A DNA stretch of 64,000 nt from assembly GCA_030431095.1 (NCBI GenBank), contig JAUIJU010000015.1:1-64000 (forward strand), written 5' to 3'. Source of the DNA: Gammaproteobacteria bacterium. Its GTDB lineage: Bacteria > Pseudomonadota > Gammaproteobacteria > Xanthomonadales > SZUA-36. The notes beneath the pieces are model-generated. The model had not been told where the DNA came from and made no database searches. It saw only the letters and a program-made list of their open reading frames with translations. The position numbers and the translations under genes are program-made. Every line of letters begins with the position of its first letter. Position 1 is the first letter of the stretch. This document shows positions 1-8,611 of this stretch, piece by piece.

Positions 1-111
1 GGCGATTTCTCCGGCGATGCGTTCGATGCGCCCGTCACGAATCAGCAGGTCGGATGCGAAGGTCTCGCCCTCGTTGACCAGGATGGCTTGGGTGATGAGG
101 GTGGTGGGCAT
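1..111 (-). CDS. Dihydroorotase-like amidohydrolase, N-terminal part only
   Basis: The frame starts with ATG at 111 on the minus strand and runs off the left edge, so only 37 residues are visible. They read MPTTLITQAILVNEG, then LLIRDGRIERIAG. This is the usual N-terminal beta-sandwich start of the cyclic amidohydrolase family (dihydroorotase, allantoinase, hydantoinase). The metal-binding HxH motif would lie further in and is outside the window. Dihydroorotase would close carbamoyl-aspartate in pyrimidine synthesis. It lies 83 nt downstream of yidD on the same strand. The family call is reasonable; the exact substrate is an inference. Confidence 0.6.
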   Translation of the reverse strand, partial: MPTTLITQAILVNEGETFASDLLIRDGRIERIAGEIA

Positions 112-194
112 GATGGTCCGGGTTGTCTGGGAGGCTGCTTAGTGTACATGGCGAATGGCGGTGGGTGAGGGGTCTGCCGTCCGCCCGTTCCCAC

Positions 195-458
195 CTAGCC
201 ACTTCCGTCGTCCGCCTGCGAATGGCCCGCACCGCGACCGTCGTCCCGCGGCGGCACCGGATCCAGCCCGCCCTCGCAAAACGGGTGACAGCGGCCGATG
301 CGCCTGATGGCCATCCAGCTGCCGCGTGCCGCACCGTGCACGCGGATCGCCTCGGCGGCGTAGCGTGAACAGCTGGGCGTGAAGCGGCACTGCTGACCCA
401 CGAAGGGCGCCAGCGTCAGCTGGTAAGCGCGAATCATGCCGAGAAGGATCTTTTCCAT
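195..458 (-). CDS. yidD: Membrane protein insertion efficiency factor YidD
   Basis: This 87-residue protein has the YidD signature: an amphipathic N-terminal helix (MEKILLGMIRAYQ), then QQCRFTPSCSRYAAEAI, GSWMAIRRIGRCHPF and GLDPVPP. The three conserved cysteines are present. In the family it is a small peripheral inner-membrane protein that helps YidC insert membrane proteins. The ATG at 458 was chosen because the family starts here; the upstream extension to 500 has no family similarity. No Shine-Dalgarno is visible before this ATG. A possible promoter (465-493) would place the transcript start at about the start codon. yidD is usually beside rpmH-rnpA-yidC; here it sits alone between dksA and a dihydroorotase-like gene. 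Confidence 0.93.
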   Translation of the reverse strand: MEKILLGMIRAYQLTLAPFVGQQCRFTPSCSRYAAEAIRVHGAARGSWMAIRRIGRCHPFCEGGLDPVPPRDDGRGAGHSQADDGSG

Positions 459-464
459 GCGCGC

Positions 465-493
465 AGCATACGGCCGGCGGCCCGGGAAGACAA
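465..493 (-). promoter_or_regulatory. Candidate sigma-70 promoter of yidD
   Basis: On the minus strand TTGTCT (493-488) and TATGCT (470-465) are separated by 17 nt. The predicted transcript start falls near 458, at the yidD ATG. If this promoter is real, the mRNA would be leaderless or nearly so. Confidence 0.35.
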
Positions 494-500
494 AAAACAC

Positions 501-529
501 TTGCCCAATTGTTTCGCTTCGTTTATAAC
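501..529 (+). promoter_or_regulatory. Sigma-70 promoter upstream of dksA
   Basis: TTGCCC (501-506) and TATAAC (524-529) are separated by 17 nt. This predicts a transcript start near 536 and a leader of about 97 nt. The leader contains a run CCCCC-N7-GGGGG (547-563) that can fold back. AGGAG lies about 11 nt before the dksA ATG. Confidence 0.6.
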
Positions 530-632
530 ATCCGTCTTTTCTTAGCCCCCGTCCCCCGGGGGTTAGAATAAAAACTCTTTATTTCAGTTAGTTAAGAGAT
601 AAAGTTAAGAAGATACAGGAGTCAGGTTCGCA

Positions 633-1058
633 ATGCCCACCACCATCGAAGTGCCGGAAGGGTACAAACCGTCGGAAGACGAGGAATACATGTCGACCCA
701 GCAGCTGGCGTATTTTCGCCGCAAGCTGATGGACTGGCGCCAGGAGCTGGTGGACGAGTCCCGCGAGACCATCAGCAACCTGCGCGACGAGGTCCGCGAT
801 GTGGGCGACGAGGCCGAGCGCGCCACGCGCGAAACCGAAAACTCCCTCGAACTGCGCACCCGCGACCGCTACCGCAAGCTGATCAAGAAAATCGACCAGG
901 CCCTTTCGCGCCTCGACGACGGCGAATACGGCTATTGCGAGGAAACCGGTGAAGAGATTGGCCTGGCCCGGCTCGAAGCGCGCCCCATCGCCACGCTGTG
1001 CCTCGACGCCCAGGAGCGCTGGGAACTGCGTCAGAAGCAGATGGGGGACAGCCGGTAG
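633..1058 (+). CDS. dksA: RNA polymerase-binding transcription factor DksA, reduced-cysteine form
   Basis: At 141 residues this is full length for DksA, which binds the RNA polymerase secondary channel and acts with ppGpp in the stringent response. The coiled-coil tip motif DxxDxA is intact (D56, D59, A61 within DVGDEA). The C-terminal globular domain holds GYCEETGEEIG and LEARP. Only two of the four zinc cysteines remain: C102 and C123. The other two positions are T105 and A126. This C/T/C/A pattern resembles Pseudomonas aeruginosa DksA2, which works without zinc. The gene stands alone, with its own promoter upstream and an intrinsic terminator downstream. Confidence 0.93.
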   Translation: MPTTIEVPEGYKPSEDEEYMSTQQLAYFRRKLMDWRQELVDESRETISNLRDEVRDVGDEAERATRETENSLELRTRDRYRKLIKKIDQALSRLDDGEYGYCEETGEEIGLARLEARPIATLCLDAQERWELRQKQMGDSR

Positions 1059-1083
1059 AGCTTGCCCTCAAGCGTGCTGAAGA

Positions 1084-1109
1084 AGCCGGCCCCTGGGTCG
1101 GCTTTTTTT
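1084..1109 (+). terminator. Intrinsic terminator after dksA
   Basis: The stem AGCCG...CGGCT (1084-1102) encloses a GCCC/GGGT inner pairing and is followed by a run of seven to eight T. It lies 26 nt past the dksA stop. Confidence 0.85.
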
Positions 1110-1167
1110 GTGGCGCGCGAAAGGCGCCTCCGGTCTCCCGTCTACCGTCTCCCCCAACATCCAAACC

Positions 1168-1596
1168 CTACCCAACCATCTCCCGGGCCTTCGCCTTGAT
1201 CGCCCCCAACATCGCCCCCAGGCCATTCGCACGGGTCGGGCTCAGGTGCTGGCTCAGGCCGATGGCCTCGACGAATTCCGGTTCCGTGTCCAGCACCACC
1301 TGCGGCGGGGCGCCGTCGTAGACGCGAATCAGCAGGGCGATCAGGCCCGAGACGATGGCGGCGTCGGAGTTGGCGCGAATGCGCATGGCGCCCTCGTCGC
1401 CGTCCATCACCAGCCACACGCGCGACTGGCAGCCGTCGAGCAGGTTGGCGTCGATCCGCTCGTCGTCGTCCAGGGGCGCGAGCTTGCGGCCCAGGTCGAT
1501 CAGGTACTGGTAGCGGTCCAGCCACTCGGGGAACAGGCTGAAGTCGTCGATGATCGCCTTCTGCTCGGCGACGGGGTCGTGCGTTGCGGTGCTCAT
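1168..1596 (-). CDS. sufE: SufE-like cysteine desulfurase sulfur acceptor
   Basis: This 142-residue protein matches SufE/CsdE: IIDDFSLFPEWLDRYQYLIDLG near residues 15-36, then LLDGCQSRVWL with the sulfur-accepting cysteine at about C56, and a C-terminal helix ending in GAIKAKAREMVG. SufE takes persulfide from a SufS-type desulfurase and passes it to the SufBCD scaffold for Fe-S cluster assembly in the cytoplasm. The ATG at 1596 gives the conserved N-terminus. It lies 16 nt downstream of cysS on the same strand and is probably co-transcribed with it. No suf operon partners are in this window. Confidence 0.9.
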   Translation of the reverse strand: MSTATHDPVAEQKAIIDDFSLFPEWLDRYQYLIDLGRKLAPLDDDERIDANLLDGCQSRVWLVMDGDEGAMRIRANSDAAIVSGLIALLIRVYDGAPPQVVLDTEPEFVEAIGLSQHLSPTRANGLGAMLGAIKAKAREMVG

Positions 1597-1612
1597 GCCT
1601 GGAATATGGGGA

Positions 1613-3001
1613 TCAGCCGCCGCGGCGCCAACGGGTGCCTTCGGCCCCGTCTTCCAGCACGATGCCCATCCCGGTGAGCTGGTCACGAAGGTCATCCGCC
1701 CTGGCGAAGTTCCGGTCGGCGCGGGCCTGGTCGCGCTCTGCCACCAGGGCGTCGATGGCCGCGTCGTCTTCGCCGGCTTCACCCTTGAACCAGGTTTCCG
1801 GGTGGGTGGTCAGCAGTCCGATCAGTTCGCCGTCGGCGAGCAGTTCCGCGGTCAGCCCGCGCAGGCGCGCTTCGTCGGCGCTTTCACCCAATGCCTGACC
1901 CAGGCGCCGCGACAGGCCATTCATCTCGGCCAGCGCCTCGGGCGTGTTCAGGTCGTCCTCCAGGGCGGCCACGAAGTCCGCACCGGGCTCGCTCGCGGCA
2001 ACCTCGCCAAGGCGTCCCAGGGCATCGCGCAGGACCGCGTACATACGGTCCAGCGTGCGCCGGGCCTGGGCAATCGCCTCGGCGGACCATTCCAGCGGCT
2101 GGCGGTAGTGGGCGCTGAGCAGCACATAGCGCAGCGCTTCGCCGGGATGGTGCTCGAGCAGGTCGTGCACGATCAGGATGTTGCCCAGCGACTTGGACAT
2201 CTTCTCGTCGCCCATGTTGACGAAGCCGTTGTGCATCCAGTAGCGCGCGAAAGTCCGGCCGCCATGGGCGCACACGCTCTGGGCGATCTCGTTTTCGTGG
2301 TGCGGGAACACCAGGTCCTGGCCGCCACCGTGGATGTCGATGGTTTCGCCCAGGTGCTCCTCGGCCATCGCCGAGCACTCCAGGTGCCAGCCCGGACGGC
2401 CCCAGCCCCAGGGGCTGTCCCAGCCGGGCTGCGGGTCGACCGAGGGCTTCCACAGCACGAAGTCGCCGGGGTGTCGCTTGTAGGGCGCCACCTCGACGCG
2501 CGCGCCGGCCACCATCTCGTCCCTGTCGCGGCGGGACAGGGCGCCGTAGTCGTCATAGGTGTCGATGGCGAACAGCACGTGGCCCTCGGCCGCGTAGGCA
2601 TGGCCGCTGTCGATCAGCCGCTGGATCATGGCGATCATCTGGGGAATGTGCCGGGTGGCGTACGGCTCCACCGTGGGCAGGCGCACGCCCAGGGCGCCCA
2701 TGTCCTGGTGATAGGCCGCCGTGTAGCGTGACGAAATCACCTCGATCGGCACGTCCTGCTCGGCGGCCGCGGCATTGATCTTGTCGTCCACGTCGGTGAT
2801 GTTGCGTGCATACACCACCTGTGGGTAGCGGCGCGCCAGCACCCGGCTGAGCAGTTCGAACACGACCGCGGGCCGGGCGTTGCCGATGTGGGCGTAGTTG
2901 TAGACCGTGGGGCCGCAGGCGTACAGCGTCACCCGTTCCGGATCCTGCGGCTGAAAGTCTTCCTTGCGCCGTGTCAGCGTGTTGTAGAGGCGGATGGTCA
3001 T
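1613..3001 (-). CDS. cysS: Cysteinyl-tRNA synthetase
   Basis: This 462-residue class I aminoacyl-tRNA synthetase charges tRNA-Cys. The HIGH-type motif is HIGN (38-41) and the KMSKS loop is at 267-271. All four active-site zinc ligands are present: C29, C209, H234 and E238, at almost the same numbering as the E. coli enzyme. The length is normal (E. coli 461). Translation starts at ATG 3001. A TAGAAT -10-like element (3119-3114, minus strand) lies about 115 nt upstream with no clear -35. sufE follows 16 nt downstream. Confidence 0.97.
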   Translation of the reverse strand: MTIRLYNTLTRRKEDFQPQDPERVTLYACGPTVYNYAHIGNARPAVVFELLSRVLARRYPQVVYARNITDVDDKINAAAAEQDVPIEVISSRYTAAYHQDMGALGVRLPTVEPYATRHIPQMIAMIQRLIDSGHAYAAEGHVLFAIDTYDDYGALSRRDRDEMVAGARVEVAPYKRHPGDFVLWKPSVDPQPGWDSPWGWGRPGWHLECSAMAEEHLGETIDIHGGGQDLVFPHHENEIAQSVCAHGGRTFARYWMHNGFVNMGDEKMSKSLGNILIVHDLLEHHPGEALRYVLLSAHYRQPLEWSAEAIAQARRTLDRMYAVLRDALGRLGEVAASEPGADFVAALEDDLNTPEALAEMNGLSRRLGQALGESADEARLRGLTAELLADGELIGLLTTHPETWFKGEAGEDDAAIDALVAERDQARADRNFARADDLRDQLTGMGIVLEDGAEGTRWRRGG

Positions 3002-3231
3002 CTTCGTCGAACCCCGGTGGTCTGCTCCGGCACGGCCGCCGGCCGGCCCGTGGCCGATTGAACTGCGGCGGCGGCGGGGCTACCCTCTGTGCCCCGGCGC
3101 GTGGCAAACGCGTATTCTAACCGGTTCCGGCGCCGCTTCGGCACCGTTCCCACGCGATTCGGAGGTCGCGGCGGCGGTCGGGGCATCCGGCGGGGCAGGG
3201 GTTCCGGCCAGCGAATCGACGAGGCGAAAAC

Positions 3232-4548
3232 ATGGCGAGCATGGAGCAGATTTCCCGGCATTACGCCGATCACGTGGCCCGGCTGCAGGCGACCTGGGAG
3301 GCGGCTTTGGCGGCCGAACAGTTCGATTCCGCGGTGGTGCACGCCGGCAGCCCCATCGTCAGTTTCCTGGACGACTACCACTACGCCTTCCGGCCCAATC
3401 CCCATTTCCTGGCCTGGCTGCCGCTGACCCACCACGAAGAGAGCGTGCTGATTTTCAGGCCCGGCCACAAGCCGGTGCTGTATTTCTACCAGCCCGACGA
3501 CTTCTGGCACCTGCCACCGGCGGACCCGGAGCCGTGGTGGGCGGATCATTTCGAGATTCGCGTGGAGCGCGAACCCGGCGAATGGCACCAGGGCGTGCCC
3601 GTGGGGCGCGAGGCCTATATCGGCGACGCGCCGGAGCTCGGCGCCGAGGACGACGTGAATCCGCCGGGGCTGCTGCACCGCCTGCACCTGGCGCGCACGC
3701 GCAAGACCGACTACGAACTCGACTGCCTGCGCCAGGCCAGCGTGACGGGTGCGCATTGCCACCTCGCCGCGGAGGCGGCTTTTCGCGAGGGTCGCAGCGA
3801 ATACGAGATTCACCAGGCCTACCTGGCGGCGGGCCAGTTCGACGATGCCGGGTTGCCCTATCCCTCCATCGTGGCGCTGAACCGTCATGGCGCGGTGCTG
3901 CACTACCAGCAGCGTGACCGCGCCCGGCCGGCGCGTTCCGATGCGTTCCTGATCGACGCCGGCGCCAGCTGTCACGGATATTGTTCGGACATCACGCGCA
4001 CCTACACCACGAAGGAAGGCGAGTTCGCGGCCCTGATCGGTTCCATGGATACCCTGCAACGGGGGCTGTGCAATGACATGAAGGCCGGGGTGGACTACCG
4101 CGAGATGCATCTGCGCGCCCACGCGGAGATCGCCGGCGTGCTGGCCGATCACGGGATCATCACCTGTGACGCCTCCGATGCGGTGGAGAGTGGCCTGTCC
4201 GGGGTGTTCTACCCGCACGGCCTGGGACACTACCTGGGCCTGCAGACCCACGACGTGGGTGGCCTGATCGCCGATGCCACCGGCCGCGAAATACCCCGTC
4301 CCGACGGCCACCCCTTTCTGCGCCTGACCCGCACGCTGGAGTCGGGCAACGTGCTCACCGTGGAGCCAGGACTCTACTTCATCGACAGCCTGCTCGAGCG
4401 CTGGCGCGCCGGCCGCCGCCGGGACATGATCGACTGGGAGCGCGTCGAGGCACTCAAGCCCTTCGGCGGGATCCGCATTGAAGATGACGTGGTGGTGACC
4501 GACGGCGAGCCGGAGAACATGACGCGAAACGCGTTCGAAGACGCCTAG
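3232..4548 (+). CDS. pepQ: Xaa-Pro dipeptidase (prolidase)
   Basis: This 438-residue M24B metallopeptidase of the PepQ type hydrolyses Xaa-Pro dipeptides in the cytoplasm. The dinuclear metal ligands are all visible: D242 (IDAG), D253 (CSDITRTY), H333 (HGLGHYLG), E378 (VEPG) and E417 (RIEDD). They correspond to D246, D257, H339, E384 and E423 of E. coli PepQ. ATG 3232 gives the family N-terminus. The gene diverges from cysS across 230 nt. It converges on the DUF1232-like gene with the stop codons overlapping by 4 nt and no terminator between. Confidence 0.95.
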   Translation: MASMEQISRHYADHVARLQATWEAALAAEQFDSAVVHAGSPIVSFLDDYHYAFRPNPHFLAWLPLTHHEESVLIFRPGHKPVLYFYQPDDFWHLPPADPEPWWADHFEIRVEREPGEWHQGVPVGREAYIGDAPELGAEDDVNPPGLLHRLHLARTRKTDYELDCLRQASVTGAHCHLAAEAAFREGRSEYEIHQAYLAAGQFDDAGLPYPSIVALNRHGAVLHYQQRDRARPARSDAFLIDAGASCHGYCSDITRTYTTKEGEFAALIGSMDTLQRGLCNDMKAGVDYREMHLRAHAEIAGVLADHGIITCDASDAVESGLSGVFYPHGLGHYLGLQTHDVGGLIADATGREIPRPDGHPFLRLTRTLESGNVLTVEPGLYFIDSLLERWRAGRRRDMIDWERVEALKPFGGIRIEDDVVVTDGEPENMTRNAFEDA

Positions 4549-5180
4549 TCTTCCGCCAGTCCGAGCCCTTTCAGGTCGTCGATCGGCATTTCTCCCGCCG
4601 GACCGTGGTTCCAGATGTTGGCGCGGGCCTCGAGGTGTCGGCGTTTGTCTTCGCTGGCCATGGATTTGACCGCCTGCATGATGCCGGCGTCTTCGATCGC
4701 GTTGGTCACGAAGCGGTCCAGTTCGGCCACGTAGGGGTCGCCGATGATGCGCCGCATGACGCGGTTGGCCAGGGTCAGGTCGTCGGGAAACATGTGTTTG
4801 CCGGTCTGCAGACGGTAGTGGTCGGAGACCGCCTGCAGGGTCACCAGGGAACAGTAGGCGTCGTCCAGCAGGCCGATCACGCCGAGGCTGTCGGGGATGA
4901 TGTCCTCGTCCTGCTCCCAGTAGGTCAACACCATGCGCACGATCAGTTCCATCTCCGCTTCCAGGCCGACATTGGCGGCGGCGGTGATGGCGACCTTCAG
5001 CATGTAGGGGACCTGGCCGATGTAGCCCAGCACGAATCGTGTACCGCGATCCAGTTCGCGCTCGTCGGGCTCGACCTCGTTGCGCACGGCGATGACGGCC
5101 AGCAGATCATGCAGATCGCGCTCGGCCAACGGGTCGCCGCTGATGTTCCGAATCATGCTGTCGATGCTGGAAGTGTCCAT
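4545..5180 (-). CDS. DUF1232/YkvA-like protein
   Basis: This is a 211-residue protein of unknown function. The middle contains RGTRFVLGYIGQVPYMLK and then IIPDSLGVIGLLDDAYCSL. The latter resembles the DUF1232 (YkvA) core, where an IPD...LGxLDD motif precedes a hydrophobic helix. There is no signal peptide; the C-terminal third is charged and helical. ATG 5180 (MDTSSIDSM) was preferred to an upstream ATG at 5267 because similarity begins there. Its stop overlaps that of pepQ on the opposite strand. The family assignment rests on a short motif. Confidence 0.65.
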   Translation of the reverse strand: MDTSSIDSMIRNISGDPLAERDLHDLLAVIAVRNEVEPDERELDRGTRFVLGYIGQVPYMLKVAITAAANVGLEAEMELIVRMVLTYWEQDEDIIPDSLGVIGLLDDAYCSLVTLQAVSDHYRLQTGKHMFPDDLTLANRVMRRIIGDPYVAELDRFVTNAIEDAGIMQAVKSMASEDKRRHLEARANIWNHGPAGEMPIDDLKGLGLAED

Positions 5181-5330
5181 CCGTGCCCTGATCGTCCGAT
5201 GACGACCGTCATTATTGTGCAAAAATTTTCGGTGATTTGAGGCGTCATCACAAGCCGGGGATGACATTCCCGGCTTGGCGCGCCCCGCCCGGCAAAGGTA
5301 CCCTATGCCGCTTGCCGCGGGAGGCTCACC

Positions 5331-5945
5331 GTGCTGTTACTGTCCATCATCGCCCTGTTCGCCGGGCCCTTGCTCTATCAGTGGCTGCGTCCGGGCGGCA
5401 GGACGGCCCGCACGGTGGAAGCAGGCATCGTGGCGGTGTTGGTGGTGCTGGTGGTGTTTCTGCTGGTGCCCGAATCCTTTCACGAGCTTGGTGTGTTTTC
5501 CCTGGCGCTGATGGCGGCCGGTTACGCCGTTCCGGGTCTGCTGGAACGGGTCGTGCGGCGCGCGGCGCACACCTTCCACACGATCTTCCTGGTGCTGGCC
5601 CTGGCAGGCCTGGCCTTGCACGCCCTGCTGGACGGCGCGGGACTGGCCAGCGCGCCACCAGTCGCCGAGTCGACCCTCGCCCTGGCCATCGTGCTACACC
5701 GCTTCGGCATGGGGCTGGTGCTGTGGTTCATGGTGCAACCCGTGTTCGGCCGGCGCGCCGCGCTGGGGGTGTTGGGTGGCATGGCGGCGGCCACGGTGGC
5801 GGGCTACACCGTTTCCGAACCCCTGCTGGCCATGGAGGGTGTGGACGTGGTGCATGGCGTGCAGGCGCTGGTCATCGGCACCATCATTCACAGCCTGGTG
5901 CACCGGGGCCACGCACACCCTCGGGATCAAGCAGGCCGGCAATGA
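5331..5945 (+). CDS. ZIP-like multi-pass membrane protein
   Basis: This 204-residue integral membrane protein has about seven hydrophobic segments. Histidine-containing helices recall the ZIP metal-transporter fold: HTFHTIFLVLALAGLALHALLDG, about residues 81-103, followed by IVLHRFGMGLVLW and a histidine-rich C-terminus (SLVHRGHAH). In ZIP proteins an HxxxDG-type helix and a following H-rich helix line the metal path. I see the resemblance but not the full canonical motifs. Start GTG 5331 is supported by GGGAGG about 8 nt upstream. It is probably a single-gene unit ending at the terminator at 6076-6102. Transport of a divalent metal is inference only. Confidence 0.55.
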   Translation: MLLLSIIALFAGPLLYQWLRPGGRTARTVEAGIVAVLVVLVVFLLVPESFHELGVFSLALMAAGYAVPGLLERVVRRAAHTFHTIFLVLALAGLALHALLDGAGLASAPPVAESTLALAIVLHRFGMGLVLWFMVQPVFGRRAALGVLGGMAAATVAGYTVSEPLLAMEGVDVVHGVQALVIGTIIHSLVHRGHAHPRDQAGRQ

Positions 5946-6075
5946 ATCTCGAGGGTGCGAATCGGGGAATTTTTCGTGCCGCGGGCGGTCACAGGTACTG
6001 AGTGAAAAACGCCTGCCGGCGCACGCCAACGACGGCGGCAGGCTGACCATCTCCTCATGTGTACTCAACGTTTGG

Positions 6076-6102
6076 GGCGCCGTCATGGCGCCTCTTTCTT
6101 TT
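6076..6102 (+). terminator. Intrinsic terminator
   Basis: GGCGCC (6076-6081), loop GTCAT, GGCGCC (6087-6092), then TCTTTCTTTT. It lies 130 nt after the membrane-protein gene and 64 nt before the GNAT gene. Confidence 0.7.
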
Positions 6103-6165
6103 GCCGTCGGGGTAACATGGGCAGTGAGCCCGGGGGGCGCCATCACGCGGAACTGGAGGGCGGAC

Positions 6166-6633
6166 ATGGAGCAATCGAACGGATTGGTGATCAGGCCCCT
6201 GCAGGCCGCGGACGAGGCGCACTGGCGCCGGCTGTGGACGGGTTACCTGGAATACTATGAGTCGAGCGTGCCCGAAGGGGTATACCGCGAAACGTTCCAG
6301 CGCCTGGTGAATGACGAGCCCGGTGAGTTCAGTGGCCTGCTGGCCGAACTGAACGGTGCGCCGATTGGCCTCGCGCATTACCTGTTTCACCGCAGTTGCT
6401 GGAGCATCGCGAACAAGTGTTACCTGCAGGATCTGTTCGTGGACCCGGCCCACCGCGGCCGGAGCTTCGGCCGGGCCCTGATCGAGGCCGTGTACGCGGC
6501 AGCCGACGCCCAGCAATGCCCGGACGTCTACTGGATGACCCAGCATTTCAACCAGGCCGGTCGAAGGCTTTATGACCGCGTGGGCCAACTGAGCGATTTC
6601 ATCGTCTACGAGCGCCCGGGCGGGAGCGCCTGA
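6166..6633 (+). CDS. GNAT-family N-acetyltransferase
   Basis: This 155-residue GNAT enzyme would transfer an acetyl group from acetyl-CoA to an amine. Strand 4 and the pyrophosphate loop are seen in CYLQDLFVDPAHRGRSFGRAL (Q/RxxGxG/A type: RGRSFGRA). The C-terminal NQAGRRLYDRVG is typical of the family. Start ATG 6166 has GGAGGG 5-10 nt upstream. The acceptor cannot be deduced. tamA begins 19 nt downstream, so co-transcription is possible though no functional link is evident. Confidence 0.85.
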   Translation: MEQSNGLVIRPLQAADEAHWRRLWTGYLEYYESSVPEGVYRETFQRLVNDEPGEFSGLLAELNGAPIGLAHYLFHRSCWSIANKCYLQDLFVDPAHRGRSFGRALIEAVYAAADAQQCPDVYWMTQHFNQAGRRLYDRVGQLSDFIVYERPGGSA

Positions 6634-6652
6634 TCGCGCACGAGACGACCGC

Positions 6653-8611
6653 GTGATGTCCCGATATCCCTCGGTGATCGCCATCGCCGTGCCGGCGCCC
6701 GCGTGGCGCCCTGGTGCGCTGGCCCTCGTGTTCCTGTGGCTGTGCCTGGCGCCGGCGCTGCCGTTACAGGCCCAGGAACCCGAATCACGATTGCGTGTCG
6801 TGGTGGAAGGAGTGGAGGGCGATCGATTGGACAATGTCCGCAATGCGCTGGGTGGCAGCACGGCGACCGCGACCGGCTTCGATTCGCGCCGCGCGCGCAA
6901 CCGCCTGGTGCGCCAGGCGGAGGACCAGGCGGTCATCGCCCTGCGCCCCTATGGCCACTACCACGCAAGCGCCACCGCGCGCCTGGAGCAGGACGAAGAC
7001 CAGTCCTGGCGGCTGAACGTGCAGGTGCAGCCCGGGCCGACGATCAGCGTCCGTGATGCGGACGTCCGTGTCGAAGGGCCGGGCGCCGCTCATCGCTCGA
7101 TGCGTGCCTGGCTGGAGGAGTGGCCGCTGCCCGCCGGCGCGGTACTCGACCAGGTGGCCTGGGAGCAATCCAAGCAGGCGGCCCTGGACCGCCTTACCGA
7201 GCGCGGTTATTTCTCCGCCCGATTCACCGAACAGCGCATCGCCCTGGACCTGGACCGCCAGGTCGCCGACCTGGCCCTGGTGTTGGAGACCGGGGAGCGG
7301 GCCGTCATCGGCGACGTCCGTTTCCAGCAGGATTTCCTGGAGGACTGGGTGCTGCGACCGGTGCCGCGGTTCCGTTCCGGAGAGCCGTTCCAGGCACGCC
7401 TGCTGGAGGACCTGCGCACCGACCTGTGGAAACTGGGCTACTTTTCCGCCATCGACATCGAGCAGGAACGGCGCCTGGACAGCAGCCCGCCCACGATTGA
7501 CCTGGTCGTGAAACTGGAACAGATACACCGCAACACCCACCAGGGGACCATCGGCTACGGAACCGACACCGAGTTTCGCACCCAGTACCGCTGGCTCCGC
7601 CACCAGTTGTCGCCGCGCGGCGACAACCTCACCGCCGGCCTGGCCTGGCAGACCCGTGACGAAGAACTGCTGCTCTACGGTGAGTACCGGTTACCCCGCC
7701 GAACCGACACGCAGCAGTACTGGCTGCTCAGCCCCAGCTACCGGGATCGCGACCAGCGTTTCGAGTTCGACGTGGAAGGGCGCGAGGAGTCCATTCCGGT
7801 GGCGGATGGGCGCATCGAGGAGTTTTACCTGCGCGCCGGTCGGGTGGCGCTGCGCAACCCCGAGCGCAGCAGCGAACAGGTCATCGAAACCCTGTTCGTG
7901 GACTACCTGTCGGAGCACAGCAGCATCGACGACATCGTGCTCCGTGGCGCGGCCAGCGACGACCTGGAGTCGCTGGCCGTGGTGCGTGCGAACAACCAGT
8001 CCATTGCGGTGGGCGCGGAGTGGGACTGGCCCAATTTCCGGGGGCTGGGCTTCGGCCTCAATGGGCACCGCGAGCGTGCCTGGCTGTTCACGGCCAACGA
8101 GGCCTGGGGTTCCGACCTGGATTTCACGCAGGCGTACCTGTCTTCCCGCTGGAACCTTCGTCTTGGGCACGACTGGCGGTTGTTGCTGCGCGGCGAGGTC
8201 GGCTATTCCGATGCCGAAGTGTACGAGGTCGAGGTGCAGTCGGGAGAGGACAACTTCCTGGTGTCGGTCACCGAACTGCCGTTCCGATACCGTTTTCGCG
8301 CCGGCGGCAGCCACAGCGTCCGTGGTTACGATTACGAAGAGCTGAGCAACAACGGCATCGGCTCCAACCACCTGCTGACCGGCAGCGTGGAACTGGAGCA
8401 CCGCGTTCACGAAAACTGGTCCGTGGCGGCGTTTATCGATGCCGGCAATGCGTTCAACGACTGGGGCCAGGCGGAACTGAAGGTGGGCAGCGGTCTCGGA
8501 GTGCGCTGGTACCGCTTCGGCTTTCCCGTGCGGCTCGACGTGGCGCAGGCGCACGACCTGGACGGCAGCCCCTGGCGCATTCACTTCACCATCGGGTCCC
8601 CCCTGTTTTGA
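6653..8611 (+). CDS. tamA: Translocation and assembly module outer-membrane protein TamA
   Basis: At 652 residues this Omp85-family protein has a signal peptide (hydrophobic 20-37, LQAQ cleavage region). Three POTRA-like regions follow (about 45-300), then a C-terminal 16-strand barrel ending in F (GSPLF). The barrel lid motif region reads RFRAGGSHSVRGYDYEEL (RxxG...VRGY), diagnostic of Omp85 barrels. With TamB it forms an envelope-spanning system for outer-membrane assembly and, in current models, phospholipid transport. The frame opens with GTG 6653 and an ATG follows immediately at 6656; either may be used. tamB overlaps by 4 nt. Confidence 0.94.
   Translation: MMSRYPSVIAIAVPAPAWRPGALALVFLWLCLAPALPLQAQEPESRLRVVVEGVEGDRLDNVRNALGGSTATATGFDSRRARNRLVRQAEDQAVIALRPYGHYHASATARLEQDEDQSWRLNVQVQPGPTISVRDADVRVEGPGAAHRSMRAWLEEWPLPAGAVLDQVAWEQSKQAALDRLTERGYFSARFTEQRIALDLDRQVADLALVLETGERAVIGDVRFQQDFLEDWVLRPVPRFRSGEPFQARLLEDLRTDLWKLGYFSAIDIEQERRLDSSPPTIDLVVKLEQIHRNTHQGTIGYGTDTEFRTQYRWLRHQLSPRGDNLTAGLAWQTRDEELLLYGEYRLPRRTDTQQYWLLSPSYRDRDQRFEFDVEGREESIPVADGRIEEFYLRAGRVALRNPERSSEQVIETLFVDYLSEHSSIDDIVLRGAASDDLESLAVVRANNQSIAVGAEWDWPNFRGLGFGLNGHRERAWLFTANEAWGSDLDFTQAYLSSRWNLRLGHDWRLLLRGEVGYSDAEVYEVEVQSGEDNFLVSVTELPFRYRFRAGGSHSVRGYDYEELSNNGIGSNHLLTGSVELEHRVHENWSVAAFIDAGNAFNDWGQAELKVGSGLGVRWYRFGFPVRLDVAQAHDLDGSPWRIHFTIGSPLF

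Noticed and set aside
8020-8607. A 196-codon in-frame extension upstream of tamB
   Set aside because: It overlaps the barrel-coding end of tamA in another frame and lacks TamB features; the membrane anchor lies after 8608.
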